Of a stretch of DNA of 64,000 nucleotides, positions 32,429-41,088 are shown piece by piece. The number at the start of each line of letters is the position of its first letter. Within the stretch, counting starts at the first letter, position 1. The DNA lies in NCBI GenBank assembly GCA_017445995.1, contig JAFSRT010000024.1, forward strand, positions 1 through 64,000, in the 5' to 3' direction. Source of the stretch: Clostridia bacterium (GTDB lineage Bacteria > Bacillota > Clostridia > Christensenellales > Borkfalkiaceae). The position numbers and the translations under genes are program-made. The notes beneath the pieces are model-generated. The model was given only the letters and a program-made list of their open reading frames with translations. It had not been told where the DNA came from and did no database searches.

Positions 32429-34249
32429 GTGAGTATTATTTCAGATAAATTACAGTTATTGCCGAATAACCCCGGTGTGTACGTAATGTTGAACGCCGAC
32501 GGGCAGATTATTTACGTAGGCAAGGCTAAAAATCTTAAAAACAGGGTAAGAAGTTATTTCCACTCTAATAAAAAACCCGAAAAAGTCGAAGCAATGGTAA
32601 AAAATATCGCCGACTTCTATTATTACGTCGTTCCGAGTGAAATCGACGCCTTATCTCTTGAAAATAATCTTATAAAAAAACATAAACCGCATTATAATAT
32701 TTTATTAAAAGACGATAAAACTTATCCGTATATAAAAATCAATCTGAAAGACACTTATCCTACTTTTACTATTACCCGTAAGATACAGAACGACGGGGCG
32801 AAGTATTTCGGGCCGTTTATGGGCGGAATATCGGTAAACAACGTTTTAGATATATTAAACCTTGCCTTTTCTATTAGACCTTGCGATAAAAAACTCTCGA
32901 ACGTTAAGCCGATTAAACCGTGCCTTAACTACCACATAAAAAAGTGCCTTGCACCGTGTTCTTTGTACGTTTCCGAAAAGGACTACCGTGAAAACGTCGA
33001 TAAAGCAATCGATTTTATGAACGGAGATATTGCAAAAACCGAAAAGTTATTAAAGGAAAAAATGTTTTCGGCAAGCGCCAACGAAGATTTTGAACTCGCG
33101 TTAAAGTATAGGGACTGTTTAACGGGGCTTGATAAGATAAAGTTAAAGCGTATTACTGCGCTTAATAAGTTTATCGACGCCGACGTTATTTCTTACCGCT
33201 CGAACGGGATTTACTGTGCCGTTTCGATACTCTTTATAAGGCGCGGTATCATGCAGGGCGGAAAGAACTTTGCATTTTCTTCCGCGGAAACGGACGAGAA
33301 CGTGATTTCAGAGTTTATTTTAAGATATTACGGTAAAAACAGCGATATTCCGAACGAAATTATAACCGACGGCGAGATAGCGGACGCAAACCTTATCGAA
33401 GAATATTTTAAGACAGAACTCGGTAAAACGGTGTATCTGTTCCACGCGAAGCAGGGCGACAAGAAAAAACTCGCCGATATGGCAGGCGACAACGCGCGCG
33501 AACACCTTGACACGGCAATCGGCAGGGTAAAGCATAAGTACGATATGACCGTTTCCGCTTGCCAACGCTTAAAAGAAATATTAAACCTTTCAAAATATCC
33601 AAAGCGTATGGAGTGCTACGATATTTCTAATATTTCCGGCGTCGATAAAGTCGGAAGTATGGTAGTGTTTACGGACGGCGTTAAAGACAGCGCGAGTTAT
33701 AGGCGGTTTAAGATAAAGACCTTCGAAGGTGCGGACGATTTCAGGTCGCACCAAGAAATGATGAGAAGAAGGCTTGAAAGGTTAAGTAGCGACGAAAGTA
33801 AGTTTCCAAAACCCGACCTTATCGTAATAGACGGCGGTAAAGGGCAGTTGTCGGCGGTTAAAGAAGTATTCGACGAAAAGGGGATAAAAGATATTGACCT
33901 TATCGCGCTTGCGGAAAGGAACGAAGAGATTTACACGCTCTTTTCAAAAGACCCGATAGTCTTAAAGAAAAGCGACTACTGCTTACAGATGTTGCAGAGA
34001 ATAAGGGACGAAGCGCACAGGTTCGCAATCACCTATCACAGGAACTTGCGCGGTAAACGGGCGATGTCTTCCGTTCTCGATAAAGTAAACGGTCTTGGGA
34101 AAGTTAAAATCCGCGCGTTATTAGAGTATTTTAAGGACGTAAGCGGTATAATAAAGGCGACGGAAGAAGACTTTATAAAGGTCGAAGGTATAGGACGTAA
34201 ACAGGCGCAAGAAATCATTAAGACACTTACGGAAGAAGGATTGAGATGA
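32429..34249 (+). CDS. uvrC: Excinuclease ABC subunit C
   Basis: A 606-residue nucleotide-excision-repair nuclease. Order: GIY-YIG domain (NPGVYVMLNADGQIIYVGKAKNLKNRVRSYF, about 12-45), a Cys-rich segment (CLNYHIKKCLAPC), UVR motif (about 200-235), the RNase H-like domain with CYDISNISG and IVIDGGKGQL, and a C-terminal helix-hairpin-helix pair. It starts with GTG 32429, apparently leaderless. The stop overlaps the next gene by 4 nt. Confidence 0.96.
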   Translation: MSIISDKLQLLPNNPGVYVMLNADGQIIYVGKAKNLKNRVRSYFHSNKKPEKVEAMVKNIADFYYYVVPSEIDALSLENNLIKKHKPHYNILLKDDKTYPYIKINLKDTYPTFTITRKIQNDGAKYFGPFMGGISVNNVLDILNLAFSIRPCDKKLSNVKPIKPCLNYHIKKCLAPCSLYVSEKDYRENVDKAIDFMNGDIAKTEKLLKEKMFSASANEDFELALKYRDCLTGLDKIKLKRITALNKFIDADVISYRSNGIYCAVSILFIRRGIMQGGKNFAFSSAETDENVISEFILRYYGKNSDIPNEIITDGEIADANLIEEYFKTELGKTVYLFHAKQGDKKKLADMAGDNAREHLDTAIGRVKHKYDMTVSACQRLKEILNLSKYPKRMECYDISNISGVDKVGSMVVFTDGVKDSASYRRFKIKTFEGADDFRSHQEMMRRRLERLSSDESKFPKPDLIVIDGGKGQLSAVKEVFDEKGIKDIDLIALAERNEEIYTLFSKDPIVLKKSDYCLQMLQRIRDEAHRFAITYHRNLRGKRAMSSVLDKVNGLGKVKIRALLEYFKDVSGIIKATEEDFIKVEGIGRKQAQEIIKTLTEEGLR

Positions 34250-35052
34250 AATACGATTTAATGGTCAGCGATTTTGACGGAACTCTCGGCACTGTGCCAG
34301 ACGTTATCGACGACGAAACCGTTGACGCGATAAAAAAATATACGGGGCGCGGTGGAAAGTTCGCTATCGTTACGGGGCGGGTCAACTCGTCAATTATGGC
34401 GATATGCCGTAAATATAATCTTGACGGTATAGTTATTTCCTATCAGGGTTCAATGATAAAAGACGTTAAAACGGACGAGACGCTGTTCGTCGGCGGTATC
34501 GGAATTGACGACGCGATAGAGATAGTTAAAAAGTTTCAACAAGAAAAGGTAAAAGTTATTATCGAAGTGGACGATATGCTAATCTACAACGAACCGTCCG
34601 ACTACATAGAAGTTTACAAAAAAAGGTTAAACGGCAACGTTATTTATAAAAAAGATTTATGCGCGTTTATTAAAGAATACGGCAAAATTATTCAGAAAAT
34701 CAACGTCAACTGTACGGCGGAACAGTCGAAAACTCTTACCGATAAATTAAACGCAGAATATAAAGGAAAGATAATCTTTAACAACGGTTCGCCTTACATA
34801 ATAGAAGCGATAAACCCGTCTTGCAGTAAGGGGCAAGCGGTAAGATATTTATCGCGATATTATAACATACCTTACGATAAAATTATCGCCGTCGGCGACT
34901 CGACGAACGATATCGAACTTATAAATGGCGAGTGGCACGGCGTTTGCGTGGGCGACGGACGGGAAGAGTTAAAAAAGATTGCGGACGAGATTACCGTGCC
35001 TTATAAAGATAAACCGATTAAAACACTTTTAGAAAAATACCAAATGATATAA
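34246..35052 (+). CDS. Cof-type HAD-superfamily hydrolase
   Basis: A 268-residue phosphatase. HAD motif I is VSDFDGTLG at the N-terminus, motif II VTGR, motif III Lys in SCSKGQAV, and motif IV AVGDSTNDIELI. The cap is of type IIB, as in Cof/YidA sugar-phosphate or flavin phosphatases. Coupled to uvrC by an ATGA overlap. Substrate unknown. Confidence 0.88.
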   Translation: MKYDLMVSDFDGTLGTVPDVIDDETVDAIKKYTGRGGKFAIVTGRVNSSIMAICRKYNLDGIVISYQGSMIKDVKTDETLFVGGIGIDDAIEIVKKFQQEKVKVIIEVDDMLIYNEPSDYIEVYKKRLNGNVIYKKDLCAFIKEYGKIIQKINVNCTAEQSKTLTDKLNAEYKGKIIFNNGSPYIIEAINPSCSKGQAVRYLSRYYNIPYDKIIAVGDSTNDIELINGEWHGVCVGDGREELKKIADEITVPYKDKPIKTLLEKYQMI

Positions 35053-35062
35053 AGAGGCTAAA

Positions 35063-37438
35063 ATGGAAGAAATAAAAACCGAACAGGAAATAAGTTTTAT
35101 AGAAAAAACCGAAGAAACGGACGGGAAAACGTTTGAAACGGGTGCAAAAGAGTATCCGCTTGTTGCCCTTCGCGGGAAAGTGCTGTTTCCGAATACTATT
35201 CTCAATTTCGACGTGGGAAGACCTGTGTCTGTTTCGGCGATAGAAGAAGCGCGCGTTTACGATAATTACTTGTTTATTGCGACTCAAAAGAACGCGTTTA
35301 TAGATAACCCGACGAAAAGAGATATAAATAACGTCGGAGTAATAGCAAAGATAAAACAGGTTGCTAAACTTTCTAACGGCAATATGAAAGTCAGCGTCGA
35401 AGCGTTAAGAAGGGGCAGAATAACACTTTTTACGCAGGATAAAGGTTGCTTTAAGGTTATGGCGGAAGCCTATCCTTACGAAGACCACGCGATAGCCGAA
35501 GAAGTGGAAGCGTATTTCAGGGTGGCAAAGGGCGCGTTTTACGAGTTTACTCTGTTTGAAAAACGTATCACGAAAGATATGTTGTCGACTATAACCGCTA
35601 TTTCTAACCCTAATAATTTTATCGACAACGCTATGTCGCTTGTAAACTTAAAGGAAGAAGACTGCCTTAATATTCTTGAAACGACGGAAACGAAGGACAG
35701 GCTTATCGCTTTTGAAAAACTGTTTTCAAAAGAAGTGGAAATCGCAAAGATTGAAAAGCGCATCGCGTCGAAAGTCAGAACTAATATCGACGAAAGTCAG
35801 AAAGAGTTTTATCTGCGCGAACAGTTAAAGGCTATTCACTCGGAACTCGGCGACGAAGACGACGGAAACGAATTAAAAGAGAGAATTAAAGAAAAGAAGT
35901 TGCCGAAAGAGATTGAAGAAAAGGCGTTAAAAGAAGTGGAACGGCTTGATAAAATCAATCCGTCTTCGCCCGACTATTCGATTATATTAAACTATTTAGA
36001 CTGGCTTTTAGGCGTGCCGTTTAACGAGTGTACGGAAGATAACAACGACTTAAAAAAGGCGAAAGAGATATTAGATAAAGACCATTTCGGGCTTCAAAAG
36101 GTAAAGGATAGAATAGTCGAATATATCGCGGTTTTACAACTTACCAAAAAAATCAAAGGACCTATAATCTGTTTCGTAGGTCCGCCGGGGGTAGGTAAAA
36201 CTTCGGTCGCGTCTTCTATTGCAAGGGCGCTTAACAGAAAGTTTATCCGTATGAGTTTAGGCGGTGTTAAGGACGAGGCGGAAATCCGCGGGCACAGAAG
36301 AACTTACGTCGGCGCAATGCCGGGGCGTATTATTTACGGTATGAAAAACGTAGGCGTTAATAACCCCGTGTTCTTATTAGACGAGATTGATAAACTCTCG
36401 TCCGATATTCACGGCGACCCTGCAAGCGCGCTTTTAGAAGTTTTAGACCCCGAACAGAACTCTACCTTCCGCGACAGGTTTTTGGAAATACCTTACGACT
36501 TGTCGAAAGTTATGTTTATAACCACGGCAAATAGCGTCGATACTATTCCGTATCCGCTACTCGACCGCATGGAAATAATCGAGTTGTCGGGCTATACCCA
36601 AGAAGAAAAGTTCGAGATTGCAAAACGTTATTTAATTCCGAAACAACTCGTTGAAAACGGGCTGACTAAAAAGAATATAGAAATAAAAGACGAAGCGATA
36701 AAAGAAATTATTTCGGGCTACACGATGGAAGCGGGGGTCAGAAACCTTGAAAGGGAAATCGGAAGTTTAATAAGAAAAGTAGCGACCAAGTTTGCGGAAA
36801 AGCACAGGCTTAAAAAACAGATTATAAATAAAGAAGACGTAGAAGGGTATTTAGGGAAAAGAAAACGCCTGTTAGATATTACGATGGAACAGGACGAAGT
36901 GGGCGCGACGACGGGGCTTGCGTGGACGAGTATCGGCGGGACGACGCTTACTATCGAAGTCGTGCTTATGAAAGGCAAGGGCGATATAGTTCTTACGGGA
37001 AAACTCGGCGACGTAATGAAAGAGTCTGCCAAAACCGCTTTAAGTTATATTCACGCCAACGCGGAAAAGTATAATATAGACGAAAAACTGTTCAGCGAAA
37101 GGGATATTCATATCCACGTTCCCGAAGGCGCAACGCCGAAAGACGGGCCGAGTGCGGGTATAACTATGGCGACGGCTATTTTATCGGCTTTAACGAATAA
37201 ACCGGTAAGGTGCGATATCGCAATGACGGGCGAAATAACCCTTCGTGGAAAGGTATTGCCGATAGGCGGACTTAAAGAAAAGTCGCTTGCAGCGTTCAGA
37301 CAAGGCATTAAAACGATAATAATCCCTTACGGCAACGAAAAGGATTTAGACGATATTCCGCAAGAAATACGAAAGGAGATAGATTTTATTCCCGTTAAAA
37401 CGGTGGAAACCGTGTTTAATACGGCGATAAGATTGTAA
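35063..37438 (+). CDS. lon: ATP-dependent protease Lon
   Basis: A 791-residue LonA protease. The N-terminal substrate domain (about 25-225) opens [23 protein letters not shown]. The AAA+ module has Walker [32 protein letters not shown] and Walker [10 protein letters not shown]. The protease domain holds the catalytic Ser in [13 protein letters not shown] and the Lys in [22 protein letters not shown]. It lies 10 nt after the HAD gene and 6 nt before engB. Operons of lon with engB are common in Firmicutes. Confidence 0.97.
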   Translation: MEEIKTEQEISFIEKTEETDGKTFETGAKEYPLVALRGKVLFPNTILNFDVGRPVSVSAIEEARVYDNYLFIATQKNAFIDNPTKRDINNVGVIAKIKQVAKLSNGNMKVSVEALRRGRITLFTQDKGCFKVMAEAYPYEDHAIAEEVEAYFRVAKGAFYEFTLFEKRITKDMLSTITAISNPNNFIDNAMSLVNLKEEDCLNILETTETKDRLIAFEKLFSKEVEIAKIEKRIASKVRTNIDESQKEFYLREQLKAIHSELGDEDDGNELKERIKEKKLPKEIEEKALKEVERLDKINPSSPDYSIILNYLDWLLGVPFNECTEDNNDLKKAKEILDKDHFGLQKVKDRIVEYIAVLQLTKKIKGPIICFVGPPGVGKTSVASSIARALNRKFIRMSLGGVKDEAEIRGHRRTYVGAMPGRIIYGMKNVGVNNPVFLLDEIDKLSSDIHGDPASALLEVLDPEQNSTFRDRFLEIPYDLSKVMFITTANSVDTIPYPLLDRMEIIELSGYTQEEKFEIAKRYLIPKQLVENGLTKKNIEIKDEAIKEIISGYTMEAGVRNLEREIGSLIRKVATKFAEKHRLKKQIINKEDVEGYLGKRKRLLDITMEQDEVGATTGLAWTSIGGTTLTIEVVLMKGKGDIVLTGKLGDVMKESAKTALSYIHANAEKYNIDEKLFSERDIHIHVPEGATPKDGPSAGITMATAILSALTNKPVRCDIAMTGEITLRGKVLPIGGLKEKSLAAFRQGIKTIIIPYGNEKDLDDIPQEIRKEIDFIPVKTVETVFNTAIRL

Positions 37439-37444
37439 GAAAAA

Positions 37445-38023
37445 ATGGACATTAAATCGGCAACGTTTATAACTTCGGTAGCGTCGAGTGATAAGTTTTA
37501 TAAGACGGATAAACCGATAATCGCAATCGCGGGCAAGTCGAACGTCGGTAAGTCTTCGCTGATAAATATGCTTGGCAATAATAAAAAGTTAGCGCGCACT
37601 TCGGTAACCCCCGGCAGAACGCGACTAATTAACTACTTCGATTTCGGCGATTTCGTCCTTGCAGATTTACCGGGCTACGGTTTTGCGAAAGTCAGCAAGG
37701 AAGAAAAGAATAAGTGGGGAAAACTTTTAGAAGATTTCTTATTAAAAGAAGACATTAAACTTCTTATTTCCCTTGTCGATATACGGCACGACCCGACGGA
37801 AGACGATAAGATGATGATAAACTATTTATATCATTATCAGATACCGTTTTCTCTCGTTGCGACGAAAAGCGATAAACTGCCGAAGACCAAAATCAAACCG
37901 CAGTTGCAACGCATTGCGACCTGCTTAAAAGTGGGCGTGAACGATATAATTGCAGTTTCATCTCTTTCGGGTCAGAATAAAAACGAAATACTGTCGATAA
38001 TAGGGAAAGCGATTTCCGTATAA
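37445..38023 (+). CDS. engB: Ribosome biogenesis GTPase EngB/YsxC
   Basis: A 192-residue GTPase needed for 50S subunit assembly. G1 is AGKSNVGKSSLINML, G2 has RTSVTPGRT, G3 is DLPGYGFAKV, G4 is ATKSDKL and G5 is SSLSG. Length fits the family. Last gene of the uvrC-HAD-lon-engB operon. Confidence 0.95.
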   Translation: MDIKSATFITSVASSDKFYKTDKPIIAIAGKSNVGKSSLINMLGNNKKLARTSVTPGRTRLINYFDFGDFVLADLPGYGFAKVSKEEKNKWGKLLEDFLLKEDIKLLISLVDIRHDPTEDDKMMINYLYHYQIPFSLVATKSDKLPKTKIKPQLQRIATCLKVGVNDIIAVSSLSGQNKNEILSIIGKAISV

Positions 38024-38040
38024 AAAAAGTACGAAAAAAA

Positions 38041-38073
38041 AGGCGATATGCAAACGCATATCGCCTTTTGTAT
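38041..38073. terminator. Bidirectional terminator after engB
   Basis: AGGCGATATGC-aaac-GCATATCGCCT with an A-run before and TTTTGTATTTT after. Shared with the convergent XRE gene. Confidence 0.85.
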
Positions 38074-38079
38074 TTTACG

Positions 38080-38706
38080 TTATATTTCCGCGTTGTCTTT
38101 ATGTTGTCTGTTTACGTTTTTATAAGTAAACCATAAAACGATTAAAACTTGTAGCGGTATTCCGATAATAAATATCAGCCATAGTCGTAGTGGCGGAGTA
38201 GATAGCAGTTTAAATAAACACAGATAAACCGCTAAAAGCAGCGTCCACACGAGAAAGGAACTGAAAACGGCGTTCCAGATATTTTTGCCCCAAACGGAAG
38301 TTAAAACCAAAAGCACGATAAAGGTTATAGGTATTGCAACGATTAAAGATAGCCAACTTACCGAGATAAGTTCTTCAAAAATAAGCCCTATAAACGCATA
38401 AGCGACGATGGCAACTAACCAAACAAGCCCCGCAGAACAGGCGGCAAGGATTATTCTTCGTTTCGATAGGTTGTATTTCGATTTAGGTTTTGCCCTTTTC
38501 GGGTCGCCGATAAGCGTGTCTACCGTTATACCGAACAGGTCGGCAATGCTTTTAAGCGTAACTATATCGGGCACGGCATCACCGCGTTCCCATTTTGATA
38601 CAGCCTTGTCCGAATAATGCAGTTTTTCCGCTAAATCGAGTTGCGTCAGATTAGACGCTTTCCTGTACGTCGTAATATTTTTCGCAATGTTTTCTTTTAT
38701 GTCCAT
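38080..38706 (-). CDS. XRE regulator with C-terminal membrane domain
   Basis: A 208-residue protein. Residues 6-66 are a helix-turn-helix (KASNLTQLDLAEKLHYSDKAVSKWERGDAVPDI); residues 84-200 form four hydrophobic helices ending in KNVNRQHKDN. Membrane-bound XRE proteins of this layout are common in Firmicutes and may sense envelope signals. Probably leaderless: TAAAAT lies 6 nt before the ATG and no ribosome binding site is present. Confidence 0.85.
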   Translation of the reverse strand: MDIKENIAKNITTYRKASNLTQLDLAEKLHYSDKAVSKWERGDAVPDIVTLKSIADLFGITVDTLIGDPKRAKPKSKYNLSKRRIILAACSAGLVWLVAIVAYAFIGLIFEELISVSWLSLIVAIPITFIVLLVLTSVWGKNIWNAVFSSFLVWTLLLAVYLCLFKLLSTPPLRLWLIFIIGIPLQVLIVLWFTYKNVNRQHKDNAEI

Positions 38707-38712
38707 ATATTC

Positions 38713-38741
38713 ATTTTATCATATTTTTTCACCGTTTGCAA
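38713..38741 (-). promoter_or_regulatory. Promoter of the XRE-membrane gene (leaderless type)
   Basis: On the minus strand TTGCAA (38741-38736), 17-bp spacer, TAAAAT (38718-38713), 6 nt, ATG 38706. The -35 lies in the palindrome CGTTTGCAAACG (38734-38745), a possible operator. Confidence 0.72.
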
Positions 38742-38908
38742 ACGAAAATGATAGATATTTCCTATAATTCTACTTGTAGGAGAGAGTATTTTTCATAACT
38801 CTACCGAACGAAAAACAAGTGTAGTATTAAAAACGTCATATTCTCTTGTTGTTTTTATAGAATATCGTATATTATAAAATTACAAAAATCGACGACTCGG
38901 AGATTATT

Positions 38909-39757
38909 ATGAAAATAGCAATTTCGGCAGAATCAACAATCGATATCACGGAAGAAATTAAAAAAGCAAACGACATTAAGATAGTTCCTTTTCAGATTTT
39001 TTTGGGCGACGATAATAAGTTGGACGGGGAAATTACTTCACATGAAATTATCGAGTTCGTAAATAAAAATAAAATACTACCGAAAACGGGCGCGGTAAAC
39101 AGCGCGCAGTTCGAAGAACACTTTTCTTCGATAAAAAAGGATTACGACGCGATAATACATTTTTCGTTGTCGAGTGAATTAAGTAGTGCCTATAACAACG
39201 CCAAGTCGGTTGCCGATACTATGGAAAACGTTTACGTAATAGATACGCGTTCTTTATCGACGGGTATCGCGCTTTTAGCACTTTACGCCGTCGAACTCGT
39301 AAAAAAAGGTTTAGACGCGAAAGATATTTATGAAAAATGTTTAGAAAGAGTACCGTTCGTCCAAGCGAGTTTCGAATTAATGAGATTAGACTATCTGTAT
39401 AAAGGCGGCAGGTGTTCTTCGCTTGCATATTTCGGCGCAAACCTTTTAAGAATAAGACCGCAGATTTTAGTAAAAGACGGCAAGATGGTTTCGGGCAAGA
39501 AATATAGGGGCAATTTCGAACACGTCGTAAACAAATATTGCGAAGACGTTTTGGCGGAGTTTAACTCGCCCGACCTTTCGAACGTGTTTATTACATACAC
39601 TACGGCAAGCCCCGAAATTATCGAAGGCGTTAAAAACCGCCTTATAGCAAGGGGATTTAAAAAGATTTACGTTACCACCGCGGGCGGAACTATTACAAGC
39701 CATTGCGGGGAAAACTGTCTCGGTATTTTATACATCAACGACGGTGATAGGATTTAA
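38909..39757 (+). CDS. DegV-family fatty-acid-binding protein
   Basis: A 282-residue protein. The N-terminal ISAESTIDITEE and the KTGAVNSAQFEEHF and FSLSSELSSAYNNA loops form the fatty-acid phosphate site known from DegV/FakB proteins. The C-terminal domain contains RLDYLYKGGRCS and GTITSHCGENCLGILY with the conserved GxH. FakB partners hand fatty acids to FakA; no fakA is in the window. GGAG precedes the ATG. Confidence 0.9.
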   Translation: MKIAISAESTIDITEEIKKANDIKIVPFQIFLGDDNKLDGEITSHEIIEFVNKNKILPKTGAVNSAQFEEHFSSIKKDYDAIIHFSLSSELSSAYNNAKSVADTMENVYVIDTRSLSTGIALLALYAVELVKKGLDAKDIYEKCLERVPFVQASFELMRLDYLYKGGRCSSLAYFGANLLRIRPQILVKDGKMVSGKKYRGNFEHVVNKYCEDVLAEFNSPDLSNVFITYTTASPEIIEGVKNRLIARGFKKIYVTTAGGTITSHCGENCLGILYINDGDRI

Positions 39758-39794
39758 TTTAGTGTTGCACATACCAAAAGTACTTTCTCTAATA

Positions 39795-39830
39795 GAAAAC
39801 GCGCTATGCATTTTTGCATAGCGCGTTTTC
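39795..39830. terminator. Bidirectional terminator between degV and the DUF6062 gene
   Basis: GAAAACGCGCTATGC and its exact reverse complement flank a 6-nt loop between convergent genes. Confidence 0.85.
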
Positions 39831-39848
39831 TTATGTTTATAATATATA

Positions 39849-40532
39849 TTATTGTTTAATATTTTTCTTACCGTAAAGTTTATCGCCCGTGCGTGGCAAA
39901 ACGTTTTCGGCTGAACCTAACGGCATAAGCGCGTTTCTGTAATCGTGTTTTTTACAAAACCTGTCTAATTCGCTTAAAAATCTGTCGGTATTGTCGTAAA
40001 ATAGGTTTGATAGGGTTTGTAAATATTCTTTAGAAAAGGCGGAAGATTCGCTTGCGTTTTCTAAAAGACAGGCAAAGTGTTCCATACAAAAACCTTTTCC
40101 GTTTTTTACAATCTCGCGGAATTCGGGTTCTTTTTTATATAGCATGGCGACCGCTTTATAATACTTTTCCATACTCTCGTTTAATATGTCGCAGATAACG
40201 CAGGTTTTGGTTTTTGCCCTTAACTGTTCGGCAAGTTTCTTTGCCGACTTAAAGTTTTTCGGCGGCGTAAAACCGCCCTTTATTTTCATAACCCGCGTCG
40301 AAAGTTGTAAGGCAAGCGAAAGTTTGTTTTTCCCTGCGAACAAAAGGTCGAAGTGGTGTCTGCAAAACCCGTATTTATTTACTTTTATCCGCATATCGTC
40401 GTCCATAACCGCGTCGTTTAGAAATTCGTAAACGATTTGGTCTTCAACGGTTTTTTTAACGTCGCATAAAGGGCACTCGCTTTCCTTTATAAACTTTTCT
40501 TTCAGTAATTGCGTGTCTATATGATATTTCAT
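39849..40532 (-). CDS. DUF6062 family protein with Cys/His clusters
   Basis: A 227-residue soluble protein with repeated metal-like motifs: ESECPLCDVKK, NKYGFCRHHFDLL, KTCVICDILN and GKGFCMEHFACLL. Two CxxC + CxxHF sets suggest two zinc or other metal sites. The pattern matches DUF6062, common in Clostridia and uncharacterised. Probably leaderless, as TATAAT lies 6 nt before the ATG. Confidence 0.82.
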   Translation of the reverse strand: MKYHIDTQLLKEKFIKESECPLCDVKKTVEDQIVYEFLNDAVMDDDMRIKVNKYGFCRHHFDLLFAGKNKLSLALQLSTRVMKIKGGFTPPKNFKSAKKLAEQLRAKTKTCVICDILNESMEKYYKAVAMLYKKEPEFREIVKNGKGFCMEHFACLLENASESSAFSKEYLQTLSNLFYDNTDRFLSELDRFCKKHDYRNALMPLGSAENVLPRTGDKLYGKKNIKQ

Positions 40533-40538
40533 AGAAAG

Positions 40539-40567
40539 ATTATAACAAAAAAATTAAAAAATTTCAA
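40539..40567 (-). promoter_or_regulatory. Promoter of the DUF6062 gene (leaderless type)
   Basis: On the minus strand TTGAAA (40567-40562), 17-bp spacer, TATAAT (40544-40539), 6 nt, ATG 40532. Confidence 0.78.
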
Positions 40568-40585
40568 TATCTTTCGCATATTTGT

Positions 40586-40614
40586 TTGTCTTTAAGATAG
40601 AATTATGATATAAT
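40586..40614 (+). promoter_or_regulatory. Promoter of tRNA-Thr
   Basis: TTGTCT (40586-40591), 17-bp spacer, TATAAT (40609-40614). A perfect leader palindrome, AACGGCAAGTTGCCGTT (40628-40644), lies between promoter and tRNA. Confidence 0.75.
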
Positions 40615-40657
40615 CAAAAAAAAAAGAAACGGCAAGTTGCCGTTAAATAAGCAAAAT

Positions 40658-40733
40658 GCTGGTGTGGCTCAGTCGGTAGAGCAGCTGATTCGTAATCAGC
40701 AGGTCAGCGGTTCAAGTCCGCTCACCAGCTCCA
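40658..40733 (+). tRNA. tRNA-Thr(CGT)
   Basis: 76 nt. GCTGGTG pairs with CACCAGC; anticodon stem-loop CTGATTCGTAATCAG gives CGT; T-arm AGCGGTTCAAGTCCGCT; encoded CCA. Confidence 0.97.
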
Positions 40734-40736
40734 CGA

Positions 40737-40770
40737 AAAGAAAAACCCGTCCTTATAGGTCGGGTTTTTC
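40737..40770 (+). terminator. Proximal terminator (T1) of tRNA-Thr
   Basis: AAAAACCCGTCC pairs with GGTCGGGTTTTT (one mismatch) around TTATA, followed by CTTTTTG. Confidence 0.8.
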
Positions 40771-40787
40771 TTTTTGTAAAAATATGT

Positions 40788-40905
40788 AGCGGACTTGAAT
40801 TAGGAGCAAGCAACCAAAGGTTGCGCACTTGCCTTTGGCAAGAAAACAGTCCTGTGGACTGTTTTGCGGGAGGCTCGAGAGAGGCAAGTCCGCTCACCAG
40901 CTCCA
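40788..40905 (+). repeat. tRNA-end repeat element, copy 2 (downstream of tRNA-Thr)
   Basis: Starts with AGCGGACTTGAA, the reverse complement of the tRNA-Thr T-loop and 3' T-stem. It ends (40885-40905) with an exact 21-nt copy of the tRNA 3' end at 40713-40733, CCA included. Between lie hairpins CAACC-aaa-GGTTG, CTTGCC-ttt-GGCAAG and AAAACAGTCC-tgt-GGACTGTTTT, then GCGGGAGG and TCGAGAGAG, as in copy 1. Open frames here only translate the repeat; the aminotransferase frame also extends into it but starts later. Confidence 0.87.
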
Positions 40906-40944
40906 AACACTAAACCCGTTCATATCGAACGGGTGTTTCTTTTA
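40906..40944 (+). terminator. Distal terminator (T2) of the tRNA-Thr unit
   Basis: ACCCGTTC-atatc-GAACGGGT, extended by AAACAC/GTGTTT, then CTTTT. Directly follows the duplicated tRNA end. Confidence 0.75.
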
Positions 40945-41088
40945 TCTTGCATTTTTTTAAGAATAAAAATAATTATATTTATTATTGTTGAAAAATACGT
41001 CGTACTATGTTATAATTATTTTAATTATATACTGATAAGTATATTTTTTGAAAAAAGATTGATTTTTGTAGAACGAAAGGGATTATAT

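Noticed and set aside
40788..40905. T-box riboswitch interpretation of the tRNA-linked element
   Set aside because: No T-box sequence (AGGGUGGNACCGCG), no specifier loop, and it follows tRNAs rather than preceding a synthetase or amino-acid gene.
40864..41088. N-terminal extension of the DegT-type aminotransferase
   Set aside because: Runs through the tRNA repeat and terminator; family proteins start at MNIPFSPP-like sequence.
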